The notes under the pieces: generated by a model
Database searches by the model: none
The model's input: only the letters and a program-made list of their open reading frames with translations
Told to the model about the DNA's origin: nothing
Made by a program: the position numbers and the translations under genes
Shown here: piece by piece, positions 56,127 to 64,000 of the stretch
Layout: every line of letters begins with the position of its first letter
Numbering within the stretch: position 1 is the first letter of the stretch
Assembly: GCA_949285735.1 (NCBI GenBank)
Contig: CASEAQ010000001.1
Location: forward strand, 1-64,000
Length of the DNA stretch: 64,000 bases
Reading direction: 5' to 3'
Source: an uncultured Bacteroidales bacterium
GTDB lineage: Bacteria > Bacteroidota > Bacteroidia > Bacteroidales > Muribaculaceae

Positions 56127-56561
56127 ATGGATATAGAAACGAAGCAGATAACGGTGAGGTTCGACGACGACCATCCGGGGTCGCTTGCCGGTGTGACCGG
56201 CATGTTGTCGCGCCATGCGGTGAACATACTCGCAATGACTGCAAGCGGAAACCGCGAGAATGGTTGCGCGCATCTTGTAGTTGACCACATAGGGCTTGCT
56301 TATAACATATTGCATAATCGTGGGTACCAGGTTGTGCTCGAAGATGTGTTGTGCCTGTCGGTGATGAATGTGGCAGGAGCATTGCACAAGTCGTTGCAGT
56401 TGCTTGCCGAGCATGATATCAATATCGATTATATTTATGCGTTTGCGCAGGAAGCCACCGGAGGCGGCACGGCTGTAATCAAGTGTGATGAGGCATCGCG
56501 TGCCAAGTCGGTTCTTGTTGCACATTTCAAGGGCTTGCATCGTCAGGAAGCCGATTCTTGA
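56127..56561 (+). CDS. Tandem ACT-domain protein
   Basis: A 144-residue cytoplasmic protein made of two ACT domains (about 6-68 and 75-138). KQITVRFDDDHPGSLAGVTGMLSRHAVNILAMTAS has the strand-helix-strand start with the ligand-contact Gly-Ser-Leu loop. LCLSVMNVAGALHKSLQLLAEHDINIDYIYAFA is the second unit. Such proteins bind amino acids or similar ligands and have regulatory roles; in Bacteroidetes they often stand next to phenylacetate-CoA ligase genes, but here the neighbour is a histidine kinase (20 nt upstream). No catalytic domain is attached. Confidence 0.85.
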   Translation: MDIETKQITVRFDDDHPGSLAGVTGMLSRHAVNILAMTASGNRENGCAHLVVDHIGLAYNILHNRGYQVVLEDVLCLSVMNVAGALHKSLQLLAEHDINIDYIYAFAQEATGGGTAVIKCDEASRAKSVLVAHFKGLHRQEADS

Positions 56562-56577
56562 TGCTGTCTGGCGAGGG

Positions 56578-57468
56578 TTAACGGCGGTTGAACGGGTGTG
56601 GCGATGCCATGCGCGGCATGACGGCTCTGCCAGGCTGCATTGGATTGGGGCTGGTGTAATCTTTCAACAACGAGTGCACTACCTGATATATCAGCCCGCC
56701 GAAGTCTATTCCTAATTTGTGCCCGTTGATGTCGATTTGCGGAATCACGATAGGCGTGGTAAACCACTTTTTGCTGAAAGGGTCGTAATATCGTTGCACA
56801 CCCACCTCCATCGAGAATTTGTCGCTCATTTGCATGCCCATCGTTGCACCGTAGCTCGAACGTGCGATGTAGGGCATTGCCTGCATCGAGTGGTAGAAGC
56901 CGTTGTGGTGCTGGTAGTTGCCAAAAGCGTTGAGAGTGATGCGATCGCTCAGCTGGTAGGAGAGGTGCCCCGATACGCCATAGCTGTTGTATAACTGGTT
57001 GTCGAGGTGGTATTTCGAACCGACAATGGAACCCGTTATGCTGAAACGTCCGAAATCTTGTGTCACCGATACGGCACCGGTTGCAATGTTGCCCATTCCG
57101 GGGAAGGTGTTCATTGCGCTCGAGGCAAATATGCCGCCACCCTGCCACGTTGTGATGGCGCCGGCTGCATAGTTGCTGTTGAGGTTGAAATTGTGCGAAA
57201 AATTGTAATCGCTCGGGCGTGGCGCAAGTCCGAAGTATGTGCTGTGTTCCTTGACTTCAGCCGATGGAGGTGGCATGAGTGACGGAGCTACGGGTGTTGT
57301 CGTGATGGATGGTGTAGCCAGGGTGTAGGGCGGACGTGTGAAATCACCGTTATAGAGCTTTAATTGAGGGGCTTGCTGCAATGGCTGGCTGGAGACCCCG
57401 AGCGGCGTCTCTTGTGCATTGGCAGTCATTGCTGCCAAGAGTAATAATATTTTGAGAAATCCCTTCAC
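56578..57468 (-). CDS. Outer-membrane beta-barrel-like protein of unknown function
   Basis: A 296-residue exported protein with a signal peptide (MKGFLKILLLLAAMTANAQ, cleavage near residue 19), then a Pro/Thr-rich, probably unfolded segment (about 25-70). From about 75 on, alternating hydrophobic/polar strands such as GRFSITGSIVGSKYHL, GHLSYQLSDRITLNAFGNYQH and GATMGMQMSDKFSMEVGVQRYY suggest an outer-membrane beta-barrel. It ends in a Pro-rich tail. It converges with the ACT gene. I do not recognise the family and no function is suggested by the neighbours. Confidence 0.65.
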   Translation of the reverse strand: MKGFLKILLLLAAMTANAQETPLGVSSQPLQQAPQLKLYNGDFTRPPYTLATPSITTTPVAPSLMPPPSAEVKEHSTYFGLAPRPSDYNFSHNFNLNSNYAAGAITTWQGGGIFASSAMNTFPGMGNIATGAVSVTQDFGRFSITGSIVGSKYHLDNQLYNSYGVSGHLSYQLSDRITLNAFGNYQHHNGFYHSMQAMPYIARSSYGATMGMQMSDKFSMEVGVQRYYDPFSKKWFTTPIVIPQIDINGHKLGIDFGGLIYQVVHSLLKDYTSPNPMQPGRAVMPRMASPHPFNRR

Positions 57469-57569
57469 CGATACTCTATTTTTTGCAATTATAGTAATTA
57501 TATTCGTATTTAGTCACTGTTTTAAGTCTGTTTAACTATGAAATTGTCGGGCAGGGGGTGTGCAGGTGA

Positions 57570-57603
57570 GATTTGCAATTGCGCTTGCTTTATGTTAACT
57601 TTG
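57570..57603 (+). promoter_or_regulatory. Promoter of the cca operon
   Basis: TTTG (57572-57575) and TAACTTTG (57596-57603) with a 20-nt spacer: both boxes match the Bacteroidetes consensus exactly. The 16 nt starting at 57570 recur at 63924 near the right edge. The gene starts about 100 nt downstream. Confidence 0.8.
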
Positions 57604-57704
57604 TCGGATAAAGGAAGGTAGAACTTCGGTCGCAAGGGACTGTTTAGGGGGCTTGCCATTGACTGAAGAAGATTATTAGATATGCTTGGATAAGGATTAA
57701 AGAT

Positions 57705-59150
57705 ATGCAGGAATTGGATTATAATGGGGAAATGATATTAGAGCATCTGGAGCAACAACCTGCATTCAGGCTTGTGGGAGATGTGGCAGACGAGATGGGC
57801 AGGGAGTGCTATGTGGTGGGCGGATATGTGCGGGATATATTTCTCGACCGCACGTCGAAAGATATTGATTTTGTGACCGTGGGGAGCGGCATAGAGGTTG
57901 CCGAGCAAGTCGCAAGGCGGCTTGGCAAGCATGCGACGATTGCCGTGTTCCGCAACTTTGGCACGGCACAAGTGAAGTGGCACGGGCTGGAATTGGAGTT
58001 TGTGGGCGCGCGCAAGGAGTCGTACACCCACGACAGCCGTAACCCGATAGTGGAAGACGGTACTCTCGATGACGACCAGCGCAGGAGGGATTTCACTATA
58101 AATGCGATGGCAGCGTGTGTCAACCGCGACCGCTTTGGCGACCTGCTCGACCCTTTTGACGGAATCCAAGACCTGCGAGACAAGCTGATACGCACGCCGC
58201 TCGACCCAGATATAACATTCTCGGACGACCCGTTGCGCATGATGCGCGCCGTGAGGTTTGCCACGCAGCTCGGTTTTGAGATTTTCCCCGAGACGTTTGC
58301 TGCGATTGAGCGCAACCGCGAGCGGATAGGGATAATATCGAAGGAGCGGATAACCGACGAGTTGATGAAGATAATGAAATCGGCAGTGCCGTCGCGCGGC
58401 TTTATGCTGCTCGACCGCTGCCGGTTGCTCGAAATCATTTTCCCCGAATTGGCGGCATTGAAAGGTGTGTCGCAGATGAACGGGCGCGGGCACAAGGATA
58501 ATTTCCTGCACACGATGCAGGTGCTCGACAACGTGGCACAGCAGAGCGACAATGTGTGGCTCAGGTGGGCGGCGTTGCTGCACGATATTGCCAAGCCTGC
58601 CACAAAACGATATGACGACAAACTTGGGTGGACTTTCCACAACCACAATTTCATAGGCGAAAAAATGGTGCCGCGCATCTTCAAGCGGTTGCGGTTGCCG
58701 ATGAACGAGAAAATGAAGTATGTGGCAAAGCTCGTTGGGCTGCACATGCGCCCCATAGCCCTGGTCGAGGAGGAGGTGACCGACTCGGCAGTGAGGCGAA
58801 TGCTGTTCGAGGCTGGCGATGACATCGACGACTTGATGTTGCTGTGTGCAGCCGACATAACGTCGAAAAACAGGGAAAAAGTGCGCCGATACCGCGAGAA
58901 CTACGACCTCGTGCGCCGCAAACTGGTAGAACTCGAAGAGAAAGACCGAATACGCAATTTCCAGCCTCCGGTGACTGGCGAGGAGATAATGCAGACGTTT
59001 GACTTGCAACCGTGTGCCACTGTGGGGAAAATAAAAGAAGCGATAAAGAATGCCATTTTGGACGGCAAGTTGGCAAACGACCATGACGAAGCCCGCAATT
59101 ACATGCTGGCTGTGGCTGCCGAAATGGGGTTGATACCTGTAAATGATTGA
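57705..59150 (+). CDS. cca: CCA tRNA nucleotidyltransferase with HD domain
   Basis: A 481-residue class II nucleotidyltransferase. The head has YVVGGYVRDIFLDRTSKDIDF, with the G-G-x-V-R-D and D-x-D motifs, followed by RRRDFTINAMA and DLRDKLIRTPLDPDITFSDDPLRMMRAVRF for nucleotide selection. An RNA-binding helical part follows and an HD domain (NFLHTMQVLD, ALLHDIAKP) covers about 260-400. It adds or repairs the 3-prime CCA end of tRNAs. It is the first gene of an operon with a Nudix hydrolase (3 nt apart). A 656-residue open frame on the other strand is only its shadow. Confidence 0.94.
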   Translation: MQELDYNGEMILEHLEQQPAFRLVGDVADEMGRECYVVGGYVRDIFLDRTSKDIDFVTVGSGIEVAEQVARRLGKHATIAVFRNFGTAQVKWHGLELEFVGARKESYTHDSRNPIVEDGTLDDDQRRRDFTINAMAACVNRDRFGDLLDPFDGIQDLRDKLIRTPLDPDITFSDDPLRMMRAVRFATQLGFEIFPETFAAIERNRERIGIISKERITDELMKIMKSAVPSRGFMLLDRCRLLEIIFPELAALKGVSQMNGRGHKDNFLHTMQVLDNVAQQSDNVWLRWAALLHDIAKPATKRYDDKLGWTFHNHNFIGEKMVPRIFKRLRLPMNEKMKYVAKLVGLHMRPIALVEEEVTDSAVRRMLFEAGDDIDDLMLLCAADITSKNREKVRRYRENYDLVRRKLVELEEKDRIRNFQPPVTGEEIMQTFDLQPCATVGKIKEAIKNAILDGKLANDHDEARNYMLAVAAEMGLIPVND

Positions 59151-59153
59151 AAC

Positions 59154-59723
59154 ATGATGAGTATGACAGGAGGAGAGAAACACCAGTGGAAAGTGCTTGA
59201 AAGCAAGTACTTGGTGAAGCGCAAGTGGCTGACGGCGCGATGTGACCGTGTTCAGCTTTCCAACGGAGTGGTGAATGATGAATATTATGTGCTCGAATAT
59301 CCCGAATGGGTGAACACGATAGCCATTACACGTGAAGGGGAGTTTATCGTGATTAGGCAATACCGGCACGGGATAAGGGAAACTGGCTATGAGATATGCG
59401 CTGGAATATGCGAAGAGGGAGAGCAGCCCGAACTGGCAGCACGTCGCGAATTGCTTGAAGAAACCGGATATGCCGGCGGAGAGTGGAGCAAATTGCTTGA
59501 GATTGCGCCCAATGCCAGTTCGATGAATAATTATACGCATTGCTTTCTCGCCGTTGGAGTGGAGAAAATAGACGACAGCCACCTCGACCCGACCGAAGAA
59601 CTTGACGTGTTCTTGCTTCAGAAGGAAGAAGTCTTTGATCTGTTGCAATCGGGGATGATAAAACAAGCCACTATGGTTGCTCCGTTGTGGAAATACTTCT
59701 ATGAGCAATCATGTGGTAAGTGA
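59154..59723 (+). CDS. Nudix hydrolase (ADP-sugar pyrophosphatase-like)
   Basis: A 189-residue protein with an intact Nudix box (G-x5-E-x7-R-E-x2-E-E-x-G) in GICEEGEQPELAARRELLEETG, residues about 84-105. The N-terminal part (WKVLESKYLVKRKWLTARCDRVQLSNG) and VIRQYRHG resemble ADP-ribose/ADP-sugar pyrophosphatases. It would hydrolyse a nucleoside diphosphate linked to a small moiety in the cytoplasm. It is co-transcribed with cca and ends before a bidirectional terminator hairpin. Confidence 0.88.
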   Translation: MMSMTGGEKHQWKVLESKYLVKRKWLTARCDRVQLSNGVVNDEYYVLEYPEWVNTIAITREGEFIVIRQYRHGIRETGYEICAGICEEGEQPELAARRELLEETGYAGGEWSKLLEIAPNASSMNNYTHCFLAVGVEKIDDSHLDPTEELDVFLLQKEEVFDLLQSGMIKQATMVAPLWKYFYEQSCGK

Positions 59724-59793
59724 TTGAAACTTAGGAACTGGTTGGGGCTATGCGAAAATACAAGCAATATAAGAGAATTTTCATTTTAATATA

Positions 59794-59836
59794 TACAGCA
59801 GTGGGGCTACTCGATAAGAGTAACCCCACTACTGTA
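59794..59836. terminator. Bidirectional terminator between Nudix and ABC genes
   Basis: A long stem built from TACAG, AGTGGGG and TACTC on the left and GAGTA, CCCCACT and CTGTA on the right, with two single mismatches and a 5-nt loop. It serves the convergent ends of the cca-Nudix operon and the ABC exporter operon. Confidence 0.7.
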
Positions 59837-59860
59837 TGTGGATGGGTGTGTGAAGCGTGG

Positions 59861-61174
59861 CTATTTAATCCACGCACCGATATTTTTCCAAGAGAATTTT
59901 TTGCCATATAGCAATATGCCCTTGCGGTAGATTTTGGCGGCAATTGCAGCGATGCCCAGTGCCGAGCCAAACAGAATGATGATGCTCAGAACAATCTCCC
60001 ACGGCGCGACATCATAGGGGAGTCTCACCATCATCACGATTGGCGACGTGAAAGGAATCATCGAGCACCACCATGCCAGACTGCCGTCGGGATTGTCGAT
60101 GCAGGCAATGCCTGCCCACAGGGCAAGGACGAGGAACATCATCATCGGCGTTGTGGCTTGGCTTCCCTCATTGGGTTGGTCAACAGTAGAACCGGCGGCG
60201 GCAAACATCGAGCCGTAAAGCAGGTAGCCCCCGATGAAATACAGCACGAAGCACACGCCAGTTTGCAGGAAGTTGATTGATGAAAGCGATTGTGTGACAA
60301 TGGCAATAATATCGTCAGAACCCGCGTCTAAAGCCGGGCCGGCGGCTTGAGCTGGAATCATTGCCTCGGGGTTGGCGATTGCCGTGCCAATGCCGAATAT
60401 TGCCGAGATTATGCCAAGAAAAACACACCAGATGGCGATTTGGGCTATCCCGACAAATCCCACGCCGATAATTTTGCCAAGGAGCAACTCGATGGGGCGG
60501 CAGCAGCTTGTCATCACTTCGATGATGCGGTTGGTCTTCTCCTCGACTACGCTTGTGAGAATCATTGCGCCATACATCATTACAAACATATAGGTGAGGA
60601 AGGCGAGTATTAGCCCCAAGATGCTTGCCACCTCGGCATTGGACTGGGATTCCTCGCCGTCGTCGTTCCACTTTATGCAATTCAGGCTCACCGTGGCTTC
60701 GCTCTCGTTAATTATTTTGTTGAGTTGTGGAATGTTGTATGAGTCTATGCGAGCTTGCGTCAACGTGTCGTTGAGGCATTGGCTCAAATGCTCTTGCAGC
60801 CCAATTCTCACGGTGTTGCGTGAGAAGATGTCAACCTTCAGCGACTTGTCGATGTCGGCAGGTATAATCACGATTGCATACAGGTCGTCGCGACCGTCAT
60901 ACAAGCCCTTGATGTCGCCGGCGGCTTCGTCGGAGTAGTTTTGGAAGCGGAACTCGTCGTTGTCGGTGATTGCGCCGCCATAGCGGTTGCTCTCGTCAAC
61001 GATTGCCACTGTCTTAATTTCGCTTTTGTTGAACTGTTCCATTATGAACGGCAGCCCAATGCAAGCCAAGCTGATGAGCGGGACGAGGATAGTCATGACG
61101 ATGAACGACTTCCTGCCAGCGATTGCCATGAACTCGTGGCGCGAGATTATCGATATTCGTTTGAATTTGTTCAT
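59861..61174 (-). CDS. ABC-2 type exporter permease (NatB-like)
   Basis: A 437-residue membrane protein. One helix near the N-terminus (about 24-46, FIVMTILVPLISLACIGLPFI) is followed by a large extracytoplasmic domain (about 50-180) and five or six helices from about 185 on. The segment MTSCCRPIELLLGKIIGVGFVGIAQI, after EEKTNRIIEV, is the typical ABC-2/NatB motif region. It pairs with the ATPase encoded just upstream, with a 4-bp overlap. NatAB-type systems export sodium or hydrophobic compounds; the substrate here is not known. Confidence 0.88.
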   Translation of the reverse strand: MNKFKRISIISRHEFMAIAGRKSFIVMTILVPLISLACIGLPFIMEQFNKSEIKTVAIVDESNRYGGAITDNDEFRFQNYSDEAAGDIKGLYDGRDDLYAIVIIPADIDKSLKVDIFSRNTVRIGLQEHLSQCLNDTLTQARIDSYNIPQLNKIINESEATVSLNCIKWNDDGEESQSNAEVASILGLILAFLTYMFVMMYGAMILTSVVEEKTNRIIEVMTSCCRPIELLLGKIIGVGFVGIAQIAIWCVFLGIISAIFGIGTAIANPEAMIPAQAAGPALDAGSDDIIAIVTQSLSSINFLQTGVCFVLYFIGGYLLYGSMFAAAGSTVDQPNEGSQATTPMMMFLVLALWAGIACIDNPDGSLAWWCSMIPFTSPIVMMVRLPYDVAPWEIVLSIIILFGSALGIAAIAAKIYRKGILLYGKKFSWKNIGAWIK

Positions 61175-62097
61175 TGCGTTGGTTGAGTTTGGGTTGAAAC
61201 GGTTTCGATGAATATTTCGTTCATGCTTGGCAGCAATTCTTGGAATGCAGCCAACGTATAGCGGTCGTTGAGGTGGGCGATGGCATCGTGGAGCGACGCG
61301 TCGGCATCGAGGCGAATGTTGGCAATGATGCCTCCGAGTGGTGAAGGCTCCACTTGTTCCACGTTGTAAAGTCCTTCGGCAGAGTCTATTTTCATCGTGT
61401 TTGAAATCCCCACCTGGTAGAGCTTCTTGCTGAAGCGGCGGCGTATCTCGCTCACCTTGCCGTCGAGCACAACCTGCGAGTGGTTGATGAGGGCAATCTC
61501 TTCACACACCTCTTCGACCGAGCCCATGTTGTGGGTCGAGAAAATAATGGTTGCTCCCTTGTCGTGCAGGTGCAGAATCTCTTTTTTCAGCAATTCGGTG
61601 TTGACTGGGTCGAATCCGGAAAAAGGTTCGTCGAAGATGAGCAACTGCGGTGAGTGGATAACTGTGTTGATGAATTGTACCTTTTGCGCCATTCCCTTCG
61701 AGAGGGTTTCGATTCTTTTGCCAGCCCACTCGGTGAGGTTGAACCGTTGCAGCCACTCGTCCATTGCGGCTTTGGCGTCGGTGCGGCTCATTCCGCGCAG
61801 TTGTGCGATGTAGAGGATATGGTCGGCGACCTTCATTTTCCTATACAGGCCGCGTTCTTCGGGCAAGTAGCCTATGTTGGCAATATCTTTTTCGTGCAAT
61901 GGGTGTCCGTCAAACAAGACTTCGCCGCTGTCGGCACGAGTAATCATGTTCAATATTCTTATTAAGGAAGTTTTCCCTGCTCCGTTGGGGCCAAGCAGCC
62001 CGAATATGCAACCGCGTGGCACATTGACCGACACGTGGTTGAGTGCGAGGTGTCCGTCGTATTGCTTGACAACATCCTTGACTTCGATAAAATTCAT
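61171..62097 (-). CDS. ABC transporter ATP-binding protein (NatA-like)
   Basis: A 308-residue ATPase. It has Walker A GPNGAGKTSLI (about 36-46), Q-loop region IGYLPEERGLYRKMKV, signature LSKGMAQKVQF, Walker B LLIFDEPFSGFDPVN and the switch His in FSTHNMG. The C-terminal about 80 residues are an extra domain typical of NatA/DUF4162 proteins. It drives the ABC-2 permease encoded downstream, which it overlaps by 4 bp. A -7 box (TAAGTTTG on the minus strand, 62129-62136) lies about 30 nt upstream without a good -33 box. Confidence 0.93.
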   Translation of the reverse strand: MNFIEVKDVVKQYDGHLALNHVSVNVPRGCIFGLLGPNGAGKTSLIRILNMITRADSGEVLFDGHPLHEKDIANIGYLPEERGLYRKMKVADHILYIAQLRGMSRTDAKAAMDEWLQRFNLTEWAGKRIETLSKGMAQKVQFINTVIHSPQLLIFDEPFSGFDPVNTELLKKEILHLHDKGATIIFSTHNMGSVEEVCEEIALINHSQVVLDGKVSEIRRRFSKKLYQVGISNTMKIDSAEGLYNVEQVEPSPLGGIIANIRLDADASLHDAIAHLNDRYTLAAFQELLPSMNEIFIETVSTQTQPTQ

Positions 62098-62221
62098 CTG
62101 GTTGATAACATTATGGTTAAAAACGTCGCAAACTTACTAAATTTTCTTTTAACAAACCAGCGTCTTGTTGGGATTTGTCGAAAATGTAACATGGTATAAT
62201 CGGGTCTTTATTGCAGCCAAA

Positions 62222-62253
62222 GTTGCATTTGAGCCGCGAGTGTGTTAACTTTG
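62222..62253 (+). promoter_or_regulatory. Promoter of the sulfatase gene
   Basis: GTTG (62222-62225) and TAACTTTG (62246-62253) with a 20-nt spacer match the Bacteroidetes consensus with one mismatch in the -33 box. The ATG is 28 nt downstream. Confidence 0.7.
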
Positions 62254-62281
62254 CTTTTGTAAAACTAAACATGATATAACT

Positions 62282-63859
62282 ATGCAATTAAGCAAAAATG
62301 TGTTGCTCGCTTCAGTGGGAGTGTTGCCGTTGGCGTTTTCGACCAGTTGCCAGCAGCAAGAAGAACAGACTCGTCCAAATATCGTGCTTTTCCTTGTCGA
62401 TGACATGGGCTGGCAAGACACGTCGGTGCCATTTTATAACGACACGACGGCATTAAACCGCCGTTTCTCAACACCAAACATGGAGCGGCTGTCGCAAATG
62501 GGTGTGAAATTCACCGAGGCTTATGCTTGTGCAATATCTTCGCCTACGCGGTGCAGCTTGTTGTCGGGCATGAATGCCTCGCGCCACCGCGTCACCAACT
62601 GGACGCTTGAGTATGACACCCAGACCGATGCCAAGAGCGATGTGCTTGAACTTCCCGACTGGAACTACAACGGAATACAGCCCGACACGGTGACTCTGCC
62701 GCACAACACAAAGAATGCAACACCCATAACGTCGCTGCCAAGGGTGTTGCACGACAATGGATATTATACGATACATTGCGGCAAGGCGCACTTCGGGGCG
62801 CGCACTACTCCTGGCGAGAATCCATTAACGATGGGATTCGACGTGAACATTGCAGGTGGTGCAAATGGCGCGCCAGGAAGCTACCTTGGCACTGAGAATT
62901 TCGGGGAGCGCGATCCAAGGTTTGCTGTTCATGGGCTTGAAAAATACCACGGGCAGGATATATTCCTCACCGAAGCATTGACTATCGAGGCTATCGAGGC
63001 GATGAAGAAGCCGATAGCCGCGGGGCAACCATTCTTCTTGTATATGGCGCATTATGCGGTGCATTCACCGTATATCGACGATGCTCGGTTTGTTGACAAG
63101 TACCGCGGACGGTATGACGAGCAGCTCAAAGATACATTGAACGGCAGGGAGGCTTGTTATGCAGCCCTCGTGGAGGGTATGGACAAGAGCCTTGGCGACT
63201 TGCTCGACTTTCTGCAAGGACAGCCCGAAGTGGCAAAAAATACGATTATAATCTTTATGTCGGACAATGGAGGTCAGGCATTGGCGTGGTCGCGCCAGGG
63301 TGTCGGCAACCGCGACCAGAATGCGCCAGCACGGGCTGGCAAGGGGTCGGCATTCATGGGAGGCGTCAGGGAACCCATGATGGTGTATTGGCCAGGAGTG
63401 GCAGAGGGCGGAGGTGCCATCGACCACAGGGTGATGATAGAAGACTTTTACCCGACAATCCTCGACATGGCTGGCGTTTCACAATATGAGACGGTGCAGA
63501 CTGTCGATGGTGTTAGCTTTGCCCCCGTGCTTCGAGGTGACAGCATAGCCGAGCATTCTATCGTGTGGCATTTCCCCAACCTGTGGGGAGAATCGCAAAA
63601 TACCGAAGAAGGGTATGGCGCTTATTCGGCGATAATGTCGGGTGATTACCACCTTATCTACACTTGGGAAACAGGCCGCATGAGGTTGTATGATGTGAAA
63701 AACGACATTGGCGAGCAAAACGACATTGCAGCCAGCAATCCCGAGGTGGTGGCATCGCTTGCCAGGGAGTTGTCGGAATATTTGCGCCAGCGCGATGCGC
63801 AGCGTCCGGTGTTGAAGAGCACGGGCAAGGTGTGTCCGTGGCCCGATGAGGTGCTTTAG
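62282..63859 (+). CDS. Ser-type family S1 sulfatase lipoprotein
   Basis: A 525-residue exported lipoprotein (lipobox STSC, Cys23). The S1 sulfatase fold starts NIVLFLVDDMGW, where D40 and D41 are metal ligands. The active-site motif S-x-P-x-R is at residues 86-90 (SSPTR), followed by CSLLSG, so formylglycine would be made from Ser86 by an anaerobic maturase. GKAHFG, HYAVHSPY, MSDNGGQ and KGSAFMGGVREPMMVYWPG complete the family pattern. It removes sulfate from a host or dietary glycan or a small sulfated compound in the periplasm. No maturase gene or Sus pair is next to it in the window. Specificity unknown. Confidence 0.92.
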   Translation: MQLSKNVLLASVGVLPLAFSTSCQQQEEQTRPNIVLFLVDDMGWQDTSVPFYNDTTALNRRFSTPNMERLSQMGVKFTEAYACAISSPTRCSLLSGMNASRHRVTNWTLEYDTQTDAKSDVLELPDWNYNGIQPDTVTLPHNTKNATPITSLPRVLHDNGYYTIHCGKAHFGARTTPGENPLTMGFDVNIAGGANGAPGSYLGTENFGERDPRFAVHGLEKYHGQDIFLTEALTIEAIEAMKKPIAAGQPFFLYMAHYAVHSPYIDDARFVDKYRGRYDEQLKDTLNGREACYAALVEGMDKSLGDLLDFLQGQPEVAKNTIIIFMSDNGGQALAWSRQGVGNRDQNAPARAGKGSAFMGGVREPMMVYWPGVAEGGGAIDHRVMIEDFYPTILDMAGVSQYETVQTVDGVSFAPVLRGDSIAEHSIVWHFPNLWGESQNTEEGYGAYSAIMSGDYHLIYTWETGRMRLYDVKNDIGEQNDIAASNPEVVASLARELSEYLRQRDAQRPVLKSTGKVCPWPDEVL

Positions 63860-63900
63860 CCGCTTGTCGAATCGAATTGTCGGGGCTTGGCGATGGTTTT

Positions 63901-64000
63901 GCTGAGCAAAATCATGCAAGCATGATTTGCAATTGCGCTCGCCTTGCGCACCTTTGGATAAGGGAGGCTGCGGCTCGGCAAAGCAAAATCATGCAAGCAT
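63901..64000. repeat. Palindromic dispersed repeat, cut by the right edge
   Basis: A 19-bp direct repeat at 63905-63923 and 63982-64000 is exact. The first copy is part of a hairpin (GCAAAATCATGC / GCATGATTTGC, one bulged A) and is followed by TTTG-N19-CACCTTTG (63926-63956), a near-promoter. A 16-mer at 63924-63939 recurs in the cca promoter region at 57570. This looks like an intergenic repeat family rather than a gene. Confidence 0.6.

Noticed and set aside
57738..59708. 656-codon open frame on the minus strand
   Set aside because: It lies antisense to cca and the Nudix gene, both with complete family motifs; its translation is His/Val/Leu-rich without any domain pattern and is a codon-bias shadow.
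63905..64000. CRISPR-like repeat
   Set aside because: Only two copies, palindromic and intergenic, with no third repeat in view and no cas genes.

Overview
The window looks like a Bacteroidales chromosome, possibly Muribaculaceae (family assigned with low confidence). Four things support this. There is a SusC/SusD pair. There is an UpxY-type antiterminator heading an exopolysaccharide locus. There is a PorZ-like type IX secretion protein. Promoters repeatedly fit the Bacteroidetes consensus TTTG-N19-21-TAnnTTTG, at about 22.5, 27.1, 53.5, 57.6 and 62.2 kb. Coding density is high, with genes packed into operons that often overlap by 4 bp (ATGA). I saw no rRNA, tRNA, CRISPR array, IS transposase or replication origin.

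Region 1 (1-22.5 kb, minus strand) is one long exopolysaccharide operon. In transcription order it runs upxY, wza-like export lipoprotein, wzc-like tyrosine kinase, acyltransferase, wzx flippase, pyruvyl-transferase-like gene, two GT4s, a second pyruvyl-transferase-like gene, a GT4, a wzy-like polymerase, a second acyltransferase, three GT4-like genes, a WcaF-like acetyltransferase, a GT2, gmd, a nucleotidylyltransferase/GHMP-kinase fusion, and fcl, which is cut by the left edge. The set implies a GDP-fucose-dependent polymer decorated with pyruvate and acyl groups and made by the Wzx/Wzy route. A PHP-type tyrosine phosphatase diverges from the head of the operon. The intergenic region between them holds the upxY promoter, a leader hairpin and a broken, inverted upxY remnant.

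Region 2 (24-25.5 kb) is an ECF sigma factor, a membrane-anchored putative anti-sigma protein and a small secreted Spy/CpxP-like protein.

Region 3 (25.6-46.8 kb) is a polysaccharide utilisation locus. A ROK repressor is transcribed away from DUF4434, an MFS sugar porter, an AGE-type GlcNAc 2-epimerase, SusC, SusD, a DUF5018-like lipoprotein, GHL10, a calcineurin-like phosphoesterase, a second GHL10, a DUF5009/NagX-like membrane protein and a GH2 beta-galactosidase. The epimerase type, the NagX-like protein and the ROK regulator point to an amino-sugar glycan (GlcNAc/ManNAc), but there is no sialidase or sialate lyase.

Region 4 (46.9-53 kb, minus) holds a small secreted protein flanked by inverted REP-like palindromes, porZ, menD, xpt and a 2[4Fe-4S] ferredoxin. 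Region 5 (53.5-64 kb) holds a GT2/histidine kinase/ACT operon, an outer-membrane-like protein, cca and a Nudix hydrolase, an ABC-2 exporter pair, and a Ser-type sulfatase. It ends in a palindromic dispersed repeat cut by the right edge.
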